Shown: positions 46,892 through 58,699 of the stretch, in pieces
Layout: every line of letters starts with the position of its first letter
How positions within the stretch are numbered: the stretch's first letter is position 1
From: Lunularia cruciata
Taxonomy: Eukaryota; Streptophyta; Marchantiopsida; Lunulariales; Lunulariaceae
Reading direction: 5' to 3'
Assembly: GCA_948567375.1 (NCBI GenBank)
Contig: OX419756.1
Coordinates: forward strand, 22,856,552-22,920,551
Length of the DNA: 64,000 nucleotides
Program-made: the position numbers and the translations under genes
The notes under the pieces: model-generated
Seen by the model: the letters and a program-made list of their open reading frames with translations, nothing else
Database searches by the model: none
Told to the model about the DNA's origin: nothing

Positions 46892-48701
46892 CTTAGGTAG
46901 GTGCTAGAAAAAGGTCTAGCAAGAAATGTAGGTGCGTGCAAAACATGCGTCTGCTGATAACGAAACAACTTTTGGAGCAGTGAACGATATATAAGTTGGG
47001 AGAATGCACCAAAGAGTGGATTACCATGCAAGAAGAAGCAGCGCGCAGGGAGATAGAGCTAGTCTGGTAACGCTTGCAGGAGCTTCAAGGGGCTTTTCTG
47101 TAGCCACAATCTATGGCTGGAGAAGATGGCAAAAATAGAGATAGGAACAGAACGCTATGGAGGAATCATAGCTAAATGCCACTTTGGAACGTTGACGTAC
47201 GTGATGGATGAAAGGCATGGAGCAAATGCCGGTTATCTCACTGTGATTGACTACTGACAGCAAGAAGGTGAGGAAGGAAAAGCGTCTTTCAGACGCGTAC
47301 GTTCCTGCTTTGCACGTCTCTGGTTGGCGGGAGTCTTATTGACATAGTAGTTCTGAATGACTGTCAAATCCCGTCAATCACCGAGCTAAGGCTGTGTCAA
47401 TCCGAGCATCATCTCGGATGATGCATCATGAATTGTGCATCATCTCGAGCAAGTAGTATTGCATCCGAAGTATGATTTGGCTAGATCTTTTTACTAACTA
47501 CGAGGATTGTCAAACCAATAAGGAGATCACTCATCACGTTCTTTGTCTACCATGAAGCCAGATATATAAGCGTCACATGCACAAATCATTGGCTCTTTCA
47601 TTGCAAAAAGGTTGACTGTCTACATTCAAGAAAGAAATGATACCACGTTGTTGCTAGCTAGTTCACTGTTTTCATAGGAATTTTCCCACTTTGGAAGCCA
47701 ATCTTATCGTGCTGTAGTCATGTAAGTATAATACTACCACCACGATAGCTTGTGGAACGAAATTTCTTCAAGTCTACTTGTCATTTCTCACTCGAGGCCA
47801 TTATGAAGCTCCATTCAAACAAAATAATAAATATTCGATGTTGGCAATGGTTCCATCACCACGGAGAAGATATTAGAATTGAATCATGCACTTCCTGTTT
47901 CACTTGAACTTTGAAAATGCTTTTAAACACATTTGTCCTTTTTGTCTTTTGTGGTGTGAGAATGGATGACAAACACGAGGTCTAGTGGAAGTTCAACGTT
48001 CGTCGCAGCGTCGGTGAAATATTTCTCCGCATTGTAGGAACGAGCAAAACCGGTCTTTGAGCCCGCCACTCCGGATGCGATAAGCTAGAATGCATCCGGG
48101 GACAAGCTTCACCAGCCACGTATACTCTCGACTGAGATTCGAAGTTGCAATCCACTGTGAGAGACAGTCCATCTTTCTCGTTCATTCGACAGGCTCTGGA
48201 AGATTCTTTGATAAAATTTTCATTGCTCTGATTTGACAAAGAATTTAAATGTATGGGGCGATGTGTGCTGTTGTGAAGCTGATTGCCTAGGTCTTACGTT
48301 CACTTGTGGAGCATCATGCAGGGTGTGTGATTTGAGTTCTGACGGTGAAAACGGCGCTTAGTTCTTATGCCGTAACTCGCTGGAAACAGAATATTCGACG
48401 AATAGTAAAGCTGAACGGAGGAGTGATGACGAATTAGGACGTGGCGAAGGATGGAAGGAGATGAGTTGATGTTATGGAGCTGATTTCCAAGCGGATTGAC
48501 ATTATTCAACTTGTTGACAATTGTGTACCAATACTTCGGGAATTCTTCGACCGGTTTTCCCGAAGATGTTGTGTAATCAAAGGACGACAATTAGCCAGTC
48601 CCATGTTCGGAAACTTGAATTGAACGATGTGAAATTCACTGTGAGAAAGAGATAAACAGCCACGGCTGTTTCATGCTGATTTCGAGTGCAAAAGCCAATA
48701 A
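46892..48701. other. Intergenic region between divergent genes (5' side of FIE)
   Basis: Probably a bidirectional promoter region: the minus-strand gene begins near or above 46,891 and FIE starts at 48,702. It may hold untranslated first exons of either gene. The minus-strand frames at 47,982-48,239 and 48,300-48,590 have no recognisable pattern. A compact inverted repeat lies at 47,402-47,452. Confidence 0.5.
47402..47452. repeat. Compact inverted/direct repeat cluster in the FIE upstream region
   Basis: CATCATCTCGGATGATG is a perfect 7-bp stem with a 3-base loop. A second GCATCATCTCGAG follows 20-odd bases later, and GATGCATC forms a palindrome. It could be a protein-binding site or chance. 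Confidence 0.5.
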
Positions 48702-51700
48702 ATGGCGGGAAAGTCGGCACCGTTTGGAAATGAGCCAGTGGAAGGAATACCTGTGGTAGGGAGAAAGAGGCGCGACTACAAAGTATGCAATCGGATACAA
48801 GAAGGAAAGCGTCCTCTGTACGCAATCACATTCAACTTTTTGGACTCTCGTTTCTTCTCCATATTTGCCACTGCTGGCGGCAATCGAGTAAGTTCCTTTC
48901 TCAATGTTTTCTCTGCTGCATCCTCGATATTGTTATCTACATGCGAACTGGTACAGCTATTGCAGTAGTCTGAATCCTGAATCTTTCTCATAAGAGGCTT
49001 TAAGCGCTTGTGCGTCTAGCTCTTTGAACACGACCTGGTGCAACCGATACAGAGCGGGTTCAGGAGAAACTTGAACTGAGAGCTTCTGGCATCATAGGGC
49101 AGTTTCTACATCTCACAGCTGTACCCTATCAAAGGTATACCAAGTCTCTCAGAAAACAACCCGCACATACTGATTGCTTTAAACAAATGATGTGTACGAA
49201 GGTTGGGTGACCTCAGGAGTCCACCTTTGTGTTTATCGGTCCTTTATTTGCAAATGTCCTACTATTGAGCAGTCCTTCCTCAGTATATAAGCCTCTTGAA
49301 AGGAGACCGGAGAGACTTTTAACTCTACTTTAATGCTCTTGGAGAAAAGCAAGCAATCTGGCTTCTTCTGTCACTCCTACTCCGCTTCTGATTCTATGAA
49401 TCATGTAGCCACTAAATTCATGACCACTCATTCGGCTAATCGCTGTAATTGCAGAGCCCTTGATGCAAACCAGGACAGACGGAAGAACAAACGTCAAAAT
49501 TTACCCTTGAGTATCGCTGAGAATGAGTTAAGAGAGCAGACTAGTGCTACACAGATGTAGTGGTGATCTGTTATCTCTTTTGTTAATATCAAAGGTGATC
49601 TTGGTTTTTGGTCCAGGTGACTGTGTACGATTGCCTGGAGGGCGGTGCAACAGCTGTGCTTCAGGCTTATGTTGATGAAGATGTAAGAAAAACACAAGCC
49701 TATCATCCGTGTGTGTCCAAGCGATAAAGTTTTATGCATGTTCCTGCTTTGCATCAAAGGTGATAGTGTCTATTTCCTGACAGGAACCACACACAAAGTT
49801 CGGGCACATGTATTTTGCCTCATAATACTTCATAGTTAGTCAGCCTACCCTCTACTTCTCCAGGACACCAACCTGCGTCCTTCGTAATATGGTGGCTTTG
49901 CTTACATCTGAGAATCAAAGGCATGTTTGGTCAGCAATCACATAGTTCACTGTCGTAGATCGTCACAACGGGTATTCCTTTACGATCCAATGAGTAAGGC
50001 GTATATTGTCAGCTCACGTAAGTAAGTTTGGATGCCGGGCTATTTTCAATATGATCAGTTTATTTGTGGTCTATATTGGAACCGTCCCACCAGGGATGCA
50101 TCTTCTAGGATAGTGTCTATGCGACTAGGCTTAGCTTTAACATTGTCTCCAAGCATCTGATAAGATCCAGTGACTATCATCATGTGCAGAAAGATGAGTC
50201 GTTTTATACAGTATGTTGGGCATCTAATAACGCCGGAACGCCGTTGCTGGTCGCTAGTGGGAGCAATGGTGTCATTCGAATAATTGACTGCTTTGAGGAG
50301 AAACTACTAAAGGTGGCTATGTTTCCACCATTCTGCTTATGTGAGCACATGTGAGCAATTTTGGGAAAACAAAGTGAATTGAGACTATTTCTTCTTTTGG
50401 TTTTGCTTCGTCGTCTCAAATTCCAGATCATGGATTCATCGCTTGTTTGATGCTTTCCATTTTAACTCTTTCATATTTTGCTGTTGACTAGCAGAGCCTA
50501 GTGGGCCATGGAGATTCCGTGAATGAACTCCGCACACAGTCCCTGAAGCCTAGCCTGGTTGCTTCTGCCAGCAAGGTAAAATAATGAGTTTCATGTTCGT
50601 TCTGTTTGCCATTTCTTGCCGCGTATGGCGAGTGACTCAAAATACCCGCCCACCTAAGGCGAGTGTTACCTGGGAGAGTAACCCAAAACTTTCGCCAACC
50701 TAAGGCTAGTGAAAGAGGGGGCTAACTTTCTCATATTTGTCAATCCAGGATGAATCAATACGAGTGTGGAATGTTACCACAAACGTGTGTATACTCATAC
50801 TGGCTGGTGCCGGTGGTCACCGCAACGAAGTGCTCAGTGTGGTAAGTTGACACCTTGTGGGTAGTGTGCAGCACCACGCAAAATTTCCATGTCGCATCGG
50901 AGAGACAAAGTCTTTTGAAATATGCTCAGGGTACCTTCTGCCTGTCTTACTAACAGAAAGCTGCTTAAAGCTGTTAGCTCTTACTCGGGCTTCATATTTG
51001 TCACAGGATTTTCATCCAGCTGACGTCAATCAGATTGCCAGCTGCGGGATGGATAATACTATCAAGATTTGGAACATCAAGGGTATCTGTTTGGAAGACC
51101 AATTCCTTATTGCGTGCCAGATGATTTGTAATGTAGTGCAAGTGTCAGAATTACTTTGGGTTTAGTGGATGTATTGTACATACCGTCACTGAAGTCCTTC
51201 TCCAAATTTGGGTGAAATTGGCATTGTGTAAACCAGACTTCTGGACGTTCGTTGAGAAGTCATTCACGTGGACCGAGTCACCTTCCAAGTTCCCTACGAA
51301 ATACGTGCAATTTCCTGTAAGGAGTTCAACTTGAACGTTTTGTTCGAAAGTACAATCATGGAGAAGTGTACACCATCACGAGAGTGTTTATTTCTGGATA
51401 TCTGTTTCTTTTTCCTGTATAGCCGACGAGAAGTTTCCTGATCTTGGCTCAGCTGGAGCTTCATTGCTTGCATAGCTATGATGGTACATGATTCAATAGT
51501 GTACAGCCTTTATGTATTCTTGAAGTGAAGCATTGTTGTACAGGTTTTCAATGCGTTGGTGCACTCTAATTATGTGGATTGTACTCGTTGGCTGGGGGAC
51601 TTCATTCTGTCGAAGGTATGCTTTGTACTCAAAGGATCAAGCTGGATAGAAGGCTATCCGAATAAGGATCTCGTTGCCAAATTAATATCTGGAGCTAGTT

Positions 51701-52991
51701 ATTTTCAAATCTGGCCACGCAGTGAGTGTAAATCTGGGAATACGGGGAGTAGGGCATGATCAGAGGTAAGAATTCTGATCCTAATTTGAGTTGACTCCAA
51801 CTGTTTCGAATTGTAACCTGTTATGTGCAGAGTGTTGATAATGAGGTCGTTTTATGGGAACCTATGTTTAAGGAACAGGGGACTGAGGTAAAGTTCTCAT
51901 TATACTTCTGTAAGGTATATTTGTGCATAATGATGATACTGTCGTTCTATATGCTCCAGAAACGGGGTTAAGCTGTGGTTACGTACCTTTCTTGACCTGA
52001 ACTTATGTCTACTACGTCTTTTCAGGGCGTAGTAGACATACTTCAGAAGTATCCTGTTCCCGAATGCGACATCTGGTTCATCAAGTTCTCCTGCGACTTC
52101 TCTTTCAACACCCTTTCTATAGGTAAACAATTTTCTGAGTCAGTGGCTTCTGCAACAGATAGAAGGAGCGTGGGCTTAAGTACAATCTACGTAAGTAGAG
52201 GGCCTTACCTGACTTTACCTGTCCAGGTAATCGTGAAGGTAAAATATACGTTTGGGAGCCGCAATCAAGTCCACCAAATCTGCTCGCAAAGTAAGTCCGA
52301 TCTGACTCCTCTCTTATTTCTTATGTCCCTCTAGTCGGTCTCGGCAAAGTTCAACATCTCTTTCAGCTCAAGTCCTTTGGCTTTAATATCAGGCTCAGCT
52401 TTTGCTCCTATTGAGTGTACCACATACCGTTCTTTGTTTCTGCAGATTATGCGCCAGTACTTGCAAGTCCCCCATCCGGCAAACTGCTACATCATATGAT
52501 GGGAGGTAGGACGCACTTCTTACTCTGTGAGAACGTTAAGAACTGTCTTCGAGAAGATCAATTGTTCTTTTCAAAGTCGAACATAGGATATCAGAGTAGA
52601 CTCTTAATCTCGTTTACGCAGGAGGAATAAGTTGGTGATTTCATCTTATGGTGTACTTCACTCCACATGCTGATGAAGCTGTAACATGAAAATATCTGTT
52701 TCATTAGTCTTTGCTTAGAGGTGGTAATGAACTACCCTGCCGCCTGATATGTTAGCAATGATATTATCCTCCTGAGGTATTTGTAAGAAGATTTGGATGG
52801 GAGTTAAATGAAGACCAAGAACTGAAAGATTTGACATCCGTAGAACTGTTCCATGGCGATCTGACAGTGAATTTCATGGACCTACTTTGTCTTGTGTTTG
52901 CAGCATCATTTTGTGTTGCTGTGAGGACGGAACGATATGGAGATGGGATGCTGTTGGCCCCATAGGTTCCACAAGCTTACTGGCACATTAG
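48702..52991 (+). CDS. FIE: Polycomb repressive complex 2 WD40 subunit FIE (EED/ESC homologue)
   Basis: FIE is the WD40 beta-propeller subunit of PRC2; it binds trimethylated H3K27 and activates the methyltransferase subunit (CLF/SWN/MEA type). Exons: 48,702-48,887; 49,617-49,682; 50,190-50,312; 50,495-50,575; 50,749-50,841; 51,007-51,082; 51,237-51,316; 51,544-51,615; 51,831-51,887; 52,026-52,122; 52,227-52,290; 52,446-52,505; 52,904-52,991. All use GT-AG and give one uninterrupted 380-residue frame (Arabidopsis FIE has 369). Diagnostic stretches are YKVCNRIQEGKRPLYAITFN, FATAGGNR, VDED-KDESFYTVCWAS, SLVGHGDSVNELRTQ, DESIRVWNV, ASCGMDNTIKIWNIK, FWTFVEKSFTW, SNYVDCTRWLGDFILSK, ECDIWFIKFSCD and CCCEDGTIWRWDAVGP. 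The last nine residues are a small extension. No inactivating change was seen. Confidence 0.96.
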
Positions 52992-53229
52992 TTTGGACAT
53001 TGTGTAGACAATATCGCTCTTGTATGCAGTGCTGCGCAGGATGTACTTGAGTTTGCATAATGCTAAACCTCATAGAAGATAAAAACATGTTGACGTGAGA
53101 AGAGCAAACATGACAGTGGGCTTGGCCCCTGTTACAACTTACTAGAAGAGAAGAGGTTTGTAGTCCTCTACACGTCCGCCATTCATAGGAAGAGGAAGAG
53201 GAAGCCTGCCCAATTAGAGAAGATAGAAG
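52992..53229. other. FIE 3' flank
   Basis: Probable 3' untranslated region of FIE. No coding pattern. Confidence 0.5.
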
Positions 53230-53442
53230 GTAATACTAATTGAAGGATGAAGTTGACTGCAGCGAGTGATCTGCTTCGTTACTTTCTCCAAGGGGTCAAG
53301 ATTATTGACCAAGGACTGCACTACAGATAGGGCATAGCAGGTAAAAGTAATTGAAGGATGAAATTGACTGCAGTGAGTGATCTGCTTCGTTACTTTCTTC
53401 TAGGGATGAAGGTTATTGACCAAGGACTGCACTACAGATAGG
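53230..53442. repeat. 111-bp tandem duplication downstream of FIE
   Basis: Copies at about 53,230-53,331 and 53,341-53,442 share TAATTGAAGGATGAA(G/A)TTG, CTGCTTCGTTACTTTCT and TATTGACCAAGGACTGCACT. The period is 111 bp with several substitutions. Confidence 0.9.
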
Positions 53443-54880
53443 ACTGACATGCTCAGACCTGGGCTGAAAATATCTCCCTTATATTTTTTATTTTGTATAA
53501 CACGGATGCTTGCTGTTTTATCTGCACGGGACCAACTCGTTTTTACCGCCCCTCCCTCACATCACCTCGCGCAGACAATGTCTCTCGTTCTCCTCTAATG
53601 CTAATTTTCGCCTCTTCCTATTCTTCACAACCCTTTTCCTCTTGTCTTCCTCTTCACGATCCTTTTCCTCTGTTTGTATCTTTCTCGCTCATGCTATTTT
53701 TCTCATTCGCATCTTGCAATTCTGCTCTGTTTGCTTCTCTATTAATCGATGTTTTCTTTCAGGTACGGGCATTCGCCGAGGTGCTTTGGCTCTGCGTTAG
53801 GCACCGATGAAGTCGTTGGTGCTTTCGTGAAGGTTTACTATGACCGCCTGTCTGCTTCTTTTAGTGTTCAGTGTTTTAGGACTCATTCGGTCATAGCGCA
53901 TGCTGTGATATATACATTCCTGTCCTCTCACGCTTCGCTCGGACACAGCCAAGACACGATCCACTCCTCTCCCACTTCGCTCCATTCCACCCATTCTCAA
54001 TTAAAGCTTTCTTTTCCTCGCTCGATTTTTCTCTCTTTAATGGTCCTCCTCTGCAATCAATTTCAGATGCTTAAGCGGTTGTGTCTTGGTTTTATTCCAT
54101 TATGTATACCAGTGCCGGTGCTACTTATAAAATGTATCAATCACGCCCTTACTTTCGCTCATCTTCATGATGGTAGATTCACTTACATTCCATTTTCTTA
54201 GATTCATTTCAATTTGCATTCCGTCATGCACGCATTTGCTTAGATTCAATTCATTTCGATTTGCATTCGATTACGCGTGTATTTCATATGCACGTTCTAG
54301 GTGTCCACACTTATTGGGTTCTGTATCCCTCGGGTTTTGCTCTCATTGCTCAAATATCTGCCATTTAATGAACTCATTGAACACAGATGTACAAGAGGTT
54401 AAGTGAGCTGAGATAGGATCGGAGTGTCCCGGAGATATTGCAACAATTGGATTTATTACCAACACCTAACCTTCGAGGATTTGCCTCCATTTCCTTCTTA
54501 GTCTACTTTTGTACGTCAAAGGAAACATATTAGATTAGAATTGTTTTTCGTACATGATTGAACCTTATGGTGGAATTTGTGTTTGCATTTGTGTGTGAGG
54601 GAACCGTCCGCAAGATCTGTTGTTACTGCTTCTGTCAATACTGTCACCAGACATGATTCTGGGCCCAGATAACATGACTTGCTTCCCAGAATGACAATGG
54701 CAGGAAAACATTTTATTGTCATTGAAATTGGACTTACTTGGATATTTAATACTCCTAGTATAGTCGTTAAAAATAGGCACATTTCCGTGTGCAACATGTT
54801 CATCATGTCCACAAATGTCCACGACAAGTTTATTGGTGGGCATCCCCGTTTGGCTAAGGAATTGTCTAAGGAATTGTTCG
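53443..54880. other. Pyrimidine-rich intergenic region
   Basis: C/T-rich sequence at 53,570-54,060 keeps overlapping plus-strand frames open (up to 150 codons at 53,749-54,201). The encoded residues are mostly Ser/Phe/Leu, and no domain is visible. The gene-island composition fades after about 54,450. Confidence 0.5.
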
Positions 54881-54884
54881 TATA

Positions 54885-55496
54885 TATATTGTTTATATAA
54901 TAAACATCGTGGTAAACATCATACATTATAGAAGTATAATTCATACACAAGTCATACATGGATTATAAAGTGTCACAATAATTAGATTGTTTATTACTCT
55001 CAGTTCAATTTATAAATTGTCAACAATTGGATATTGATTATAGTCAGGTTATATCCACTCTAGTTAAGAAAATCTAGATGAAGATCGTCGACCTTTGTAT
55101 ATTATAATTAGGAATTTGAAGGTTTAACAATCAGAGAAGTGAGTTCTTTGGAATTGCATTTTGAAAATATACCCCTTGGACTCAAGTTAGATCTGAATCC
55201 TAATGGTTTCATTGACTGTGCAAACGATGTAAAGTAACAGTGGGCCCCACCATGAAGTCAATACCTCAAACACAAAATCTGACCGTCGAAAAATAATCTT
55301 TGAGAAAATGTTAAAAGAATTCTAACTATTATCATTTGAATTCCAGTGTCAGAGCAATCTAGACGTAACATTACAAATAGTGTGACAGTTATCGTGCTTA
55401 TATACATCATTACACAACATACATCATTGTCAACATCATACATTATAGAAGTACAATTCACACACAAGTCATACATAGACTCTAAAGTGCCACAAT
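54885..55496 (-). repeat. R1 LTR-like repeat, copy 2, with extra partial copy
   Basis: 54,885-55,389 is collinear with 2,650-3,190. The first part of the unit recurs at 55,395-55,496 and stops exactly beside a CCCCCTAGCTAGC stretch, which on the minus strand is a purine-rich tract (GCTAGCTAGGGGGA) just 3' of the methyltransferase element's coding region. It is therefore probably the 3' LTR of that element (minus-strand start TGTGGCACTTTAG) with a rearranged or tandem LTR. Borders are unresolved. Confidence 0.6.
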
Positions 55497-55663
55497 CGTC
55501 CCCCTAGCTAGCGGTTAGGTCTCTCTAACTCCAGATAGCCATCTACTCTAAGTATATGGTATACTCTATAATGGGCAAAGATCAGGAGGTGAGGTGCTAT
55601 GCAACTCCATCGTTAGTTGCCTGTGTGCAATCTATACCATATAAAGAATGAACTAGCTATAGG

Positions 55664-55996
55664 TCAAGTACATCTAGGATATAACCACTGTCCTTGAGGA
55701 ACCACCGTGAAGGGAGGAGTCATACATGCCATATGCCATTCTCTCGAACAACTATCACACACTAACATAGTAGCAACTCCACTAGAAGAACCACATAACA
55801 TACACCTCAAGCCTGCACGTACAAGTGCCAAGCTTGGGTCCATAGTACCATCAATGTTTGGGAGGTGGCATGGTGCACAATTGCGCATATGATCCTTCCA
55901 AACAACATCATCATGTCCTTCTAACACGAGGACTCCAAATGGCAAATCCTCACGCACTCTCAAGATAGTGTGGTCTGTCAAGACATCAAGTGTCAT
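55664..55996 (-). pseudogene. PHD finger at the integrase C-terminus
   Basis: After the integrase tail (DYVYLQHTAP, then MTLDVLTDHTILRVRE) the frame reads CAPCHLPNIDG and then a zinc finger. The finger has CMLC, 11 residues, CDSC, 4 residues, HMAC, 16 residues and a final Cys. This fits the C4HC3 PHD pattern, including the conserved Trp (EW before HMAC) and GQW near the end. The penultimate Cys of the final CxxC is Tyr (GQWLYPRC), a single-base change from TGT. PHD fingers commonly read H3 tails, so it occupies the place a chromodomain takes in chromoviruses. One stop (HP-stop-DYVYL, near 56,020) separates it from the integrase. Confidence 0.88.
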
Positions 55997-56026
55997 CGGT
56001 GCTGTGTGTTGTAGATATACATAGTC

Positions 56027-56996
56027 TCATGGATGAAATTGACCGAGCAAGGGTCTATAACCTTCTCCTTGAATGGTAGCATAGCGCAAAGTATCTCTAT
56101 GCTGAGCAATCGCCAAGTTCTCAAAGGCCATCGACATCACTCTCCGAAAGATCTTTGCCCGTTGAGAACATGCGTTCATCCATACATCACGGTCATCCAA
56201 GTCCAAAACTATGGTAGCATCTCGACAAATGGCTGTTGGTAAATTTGGATCTCGCCCATAGAGTAGAAAGTACGGAGAGAAGAATGCTAAGGAGGCTTTG
56301 CTGGCTGAACCGATAGCCCATGGCCAACCAAGGTAACTGGAGATCCCAATCTCCCAAGTGGCCTCTTTGCAAACCATACTTTTGCAATGCTCTCTTCACC
56401 GTCTAAACCACTCTCTTTGCTAAGCCATCTGCCTCAGGGTGATCTTGGGAGGTAGTACAGTGATCAATCAAAGCCTTGTCACACAAGACTTGAAACTCCC
56501 CCAAGAACTTTGTACCTTGATCAGTCAAAACCTCAGCTGGTGCACCAAAATGACTAAGAACTTGATCTAAGAATGAGTAAGCTGTCCCTCCACTAGACTT
56601 GTCAAGAAGTGCCACCAACTCAATCTACTTGGAGAAGTGCTCCACCATCATCAAAACATATCGATGATGTCTCACAGTTAGCGGTAAAGGTCCAACAAAG
56701 TCCAAACTCCAATAGTAACCCAATCCCATGATAGGTAATGGGTGTAATTGTGGCGTAGGAGCATTGAATGATGCTCTAACTCAGTCACAAACCACACATC
56801 TGGCAACAAACTGCTGTACCTTGGTCTGCATACCGCACCACCAATAGTGACTCTGGGGTACGCTATATGTACGCTTGACTCCAAAATGCCCTAGCTTTTC
56901 ATGAGCATGACGGACCAATTGTGGTCTTTGAGATAGAAGTGGTATTACTCGCACTCTACCATCCTCCCATACATGCAAAAGGTGTCTGCCTTCCAA
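56027..56996 (-). pseudogene. Integrase of the methyltransferase element
   Basis: The zinc-binding domain (LVRHAHEKLGHFGVKRTY, then ARCVVCD) is followed by DFVGPLPLTVRHHRYVLMMV with the first catalytic Asp. VLTDQGTKFLGEF gives the second Asp, and HPEADGLAKRVV has Lys at the usual Glu. The C-terminal part reads LRYATIQGEGYRPLLGQF. Stops follow FSK (56,622 region) and VV. Confidence 0.87.
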
Positions 56997-57399
56997 TCTG
57001 AACCGTCGGGCTTGCTAAAGAACACGGTCTCTCTACTTGGCCCCAACTATGCCACCCACAACACCAGTGGGAAGATAGTCCATCACTAAGATATCATCAT
57101 GAATGTCTCACTGAACTGTACCAATATCTTCACTCTTTGGATCTATGAACTCAATAACCCCTCTTGTATGTGTTGAGATAGATACCACCAAAGCCTCAGA
57201 AAATATACATAGAAAGGCAGATGCATGTCAACCTAGCACCATCTCCTCATCTGTCTCACCATGCCAATGTGCTCCGGTCTGATCTTGCTGGCTGGGACAT
57301 GGGTTTCTACTCAACCCATTTGCATCACGGTTCACCACTCCAGGTCTGTGAACAACCGTGAAATCATACTCTTGTTAAATCATAGCCCATCATGCAAGC

Positions 57400-57710
57400 T
57401 TCCCTGAAAGCTTATCGGACTCCATCAACCACTTCAATGGCTGATGATCAGTGATGAGAGTGAAGGGGTTACCAAATAGGTAACATAAGAAATGTGCTAC
57501 TGCCCAAATTGTTGCCAAGCACTCTCACTCATATGAACTATACTTTGCCTCCGTTGAATTGTTGGAGAGACTAGCATAGGCCACCATAAACTCCTTCCCC
57601 TCATCATCATGTTGGGTGAGCACCGCTCCAAGCCCCAACATACTCCAATCAGTATGAACCTGAAATGGTCGTCCTCTGATCAGTCTCCTCAAAATAGGAG
57701 CATATGTCAA
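57400..57710 (-). pseudogene. RNase H of the methyltransferase element
   Basis: Reads RPFQVHTDWSMLGLGAVLTQ, then FMVAYASLSNNSTEAKYSSY, and further on ITDHQPLKWLMES. The catalytic Asp, Glu and Asp positions are recognisable. A stop follows SSYE. Confidence 0.85.
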
Positions 57711-57758
57711 CCTCTCCTTGAGCTCTACAAAAGCTCTCTCCTGCTCATCTCCCCAACA

Positions 57759-58670
57759 CTACTCTTGTGTAAGCTTGGTCAACTTCATCAAGGACTTGGC
57801 AATGGCACTAAATTCTCTAACATAATGGCGATAGAAGTTCACCAACCGAATGAATGCTCGCACTCTGCTCACATCCGTAGGCCAAGGAATACGTGCAATA
57901 GCCTCTACCTTGGTCTGTTGAACACCAAGTCCTCCGGGGTAGATAGTGTGACCCAAATACTCAACCTGGTTGTGGAAGAACCTACACTTCCCAAGATGTA
58001 ATTTGAGTCCATGAGGTCTCAACCTCTCAAGCACCTCCAACGATTGTCTCTCATGCTCCTCCACAATAGTGTTATAGACCAAAATGTCATCAATATAGCA
58101 CCAAGCAAAATCCAATCTAGCTAGGATCCTATCCATGACCCTCTAGAACTCAACAAGAGCATTCTTTAACCCAAACAGTAAGAACCTCCATTGATATAAC
58201 ACATCCTTGCGGTGAGGATCAATAGCCTAAAATGTTGTCTTGGACTTATCCTCCTCCTTGATCGGCAACTGATGATATCTCGCTTGAAGATTCAAAGTAC
58301 TGAAGACCTTTGCATGCCTCATCGTATCAAAAATCTCCTCCAATGTAGACATGGCATACCAATCAGCCCTGGTCTGTCAATTGATAGGACGGTAATCTCC
58401 ACACATACGCCTATCTGTGTAGTTGCCATGCATACCCTTCTTGGTTGGTATCATTGTTGCTGATGAATACTCTCCATGTGAAATCTCCACCAAACCAGCC
58501 TCAAAAAGATCACTACTCTGGCTTTGAATCAATGTCCTCTCCATCTTACTATATCGATAAGGACATCGGAAAACTGGTGTATTGCTAGTCAGCTCAATCT
58601 GTATACTAGGTCCCTTCAGAGCACCCAAATCCTTCATACTGAAGGCAAAACAACTCGTGCGGCTCCTCAA
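57759..58670 (-). pseudogene. Reverse transcriptase of the methyltransferase element
   Basis: A continuous frame interrupted by three stops reads MKDLGALKGPSIQIELTS, FRCPYRYSKMERTLIQSQ, GLVEISHGEYSSATMIPTKK, RRMCGDYRPIN, VFSTLNLQARYHQLPI, QWRFLLFGLKNAL, and then CYIDDILVYN with both catalytic Asp intact. The three stops fall at expected Arg (CGA to TGA), Trp (TGG to TAG) and Gln (CAG to TAG) positions. Confidence 0.9.
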
Positions 58671-58699
58671 GAACCTCCAAACCCTCCGTCTTTACTCTC

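Noticed and set aside
47982-48590. Two minus-strand frames upstream of FIE
   Set aside because: No family pattern and no convincing splice context; more likely promoter and leader sequence.
52322-52400. Possible FIE exon after 52,335 containing a TCGGTCTCGGCAAAG stretch
   Set aside because: It does not encode the expected segment; the exon at 52,446-52,505 (SPIRQTATSYDG) fits the family and keeps the frame.
53493-54201. Long plus-strand frames downstream of FIE
   Set aside because: Pyrimidine-biased composition explains the lack of stops; no domain and two competing frames.
55664-55996. Host PHD-finger gene next to the retrotransposon
   Set aside because: The finger follows the integrase tail with one stop between and with CAPCHLPNID-type linker sequence, so it is part of pol.
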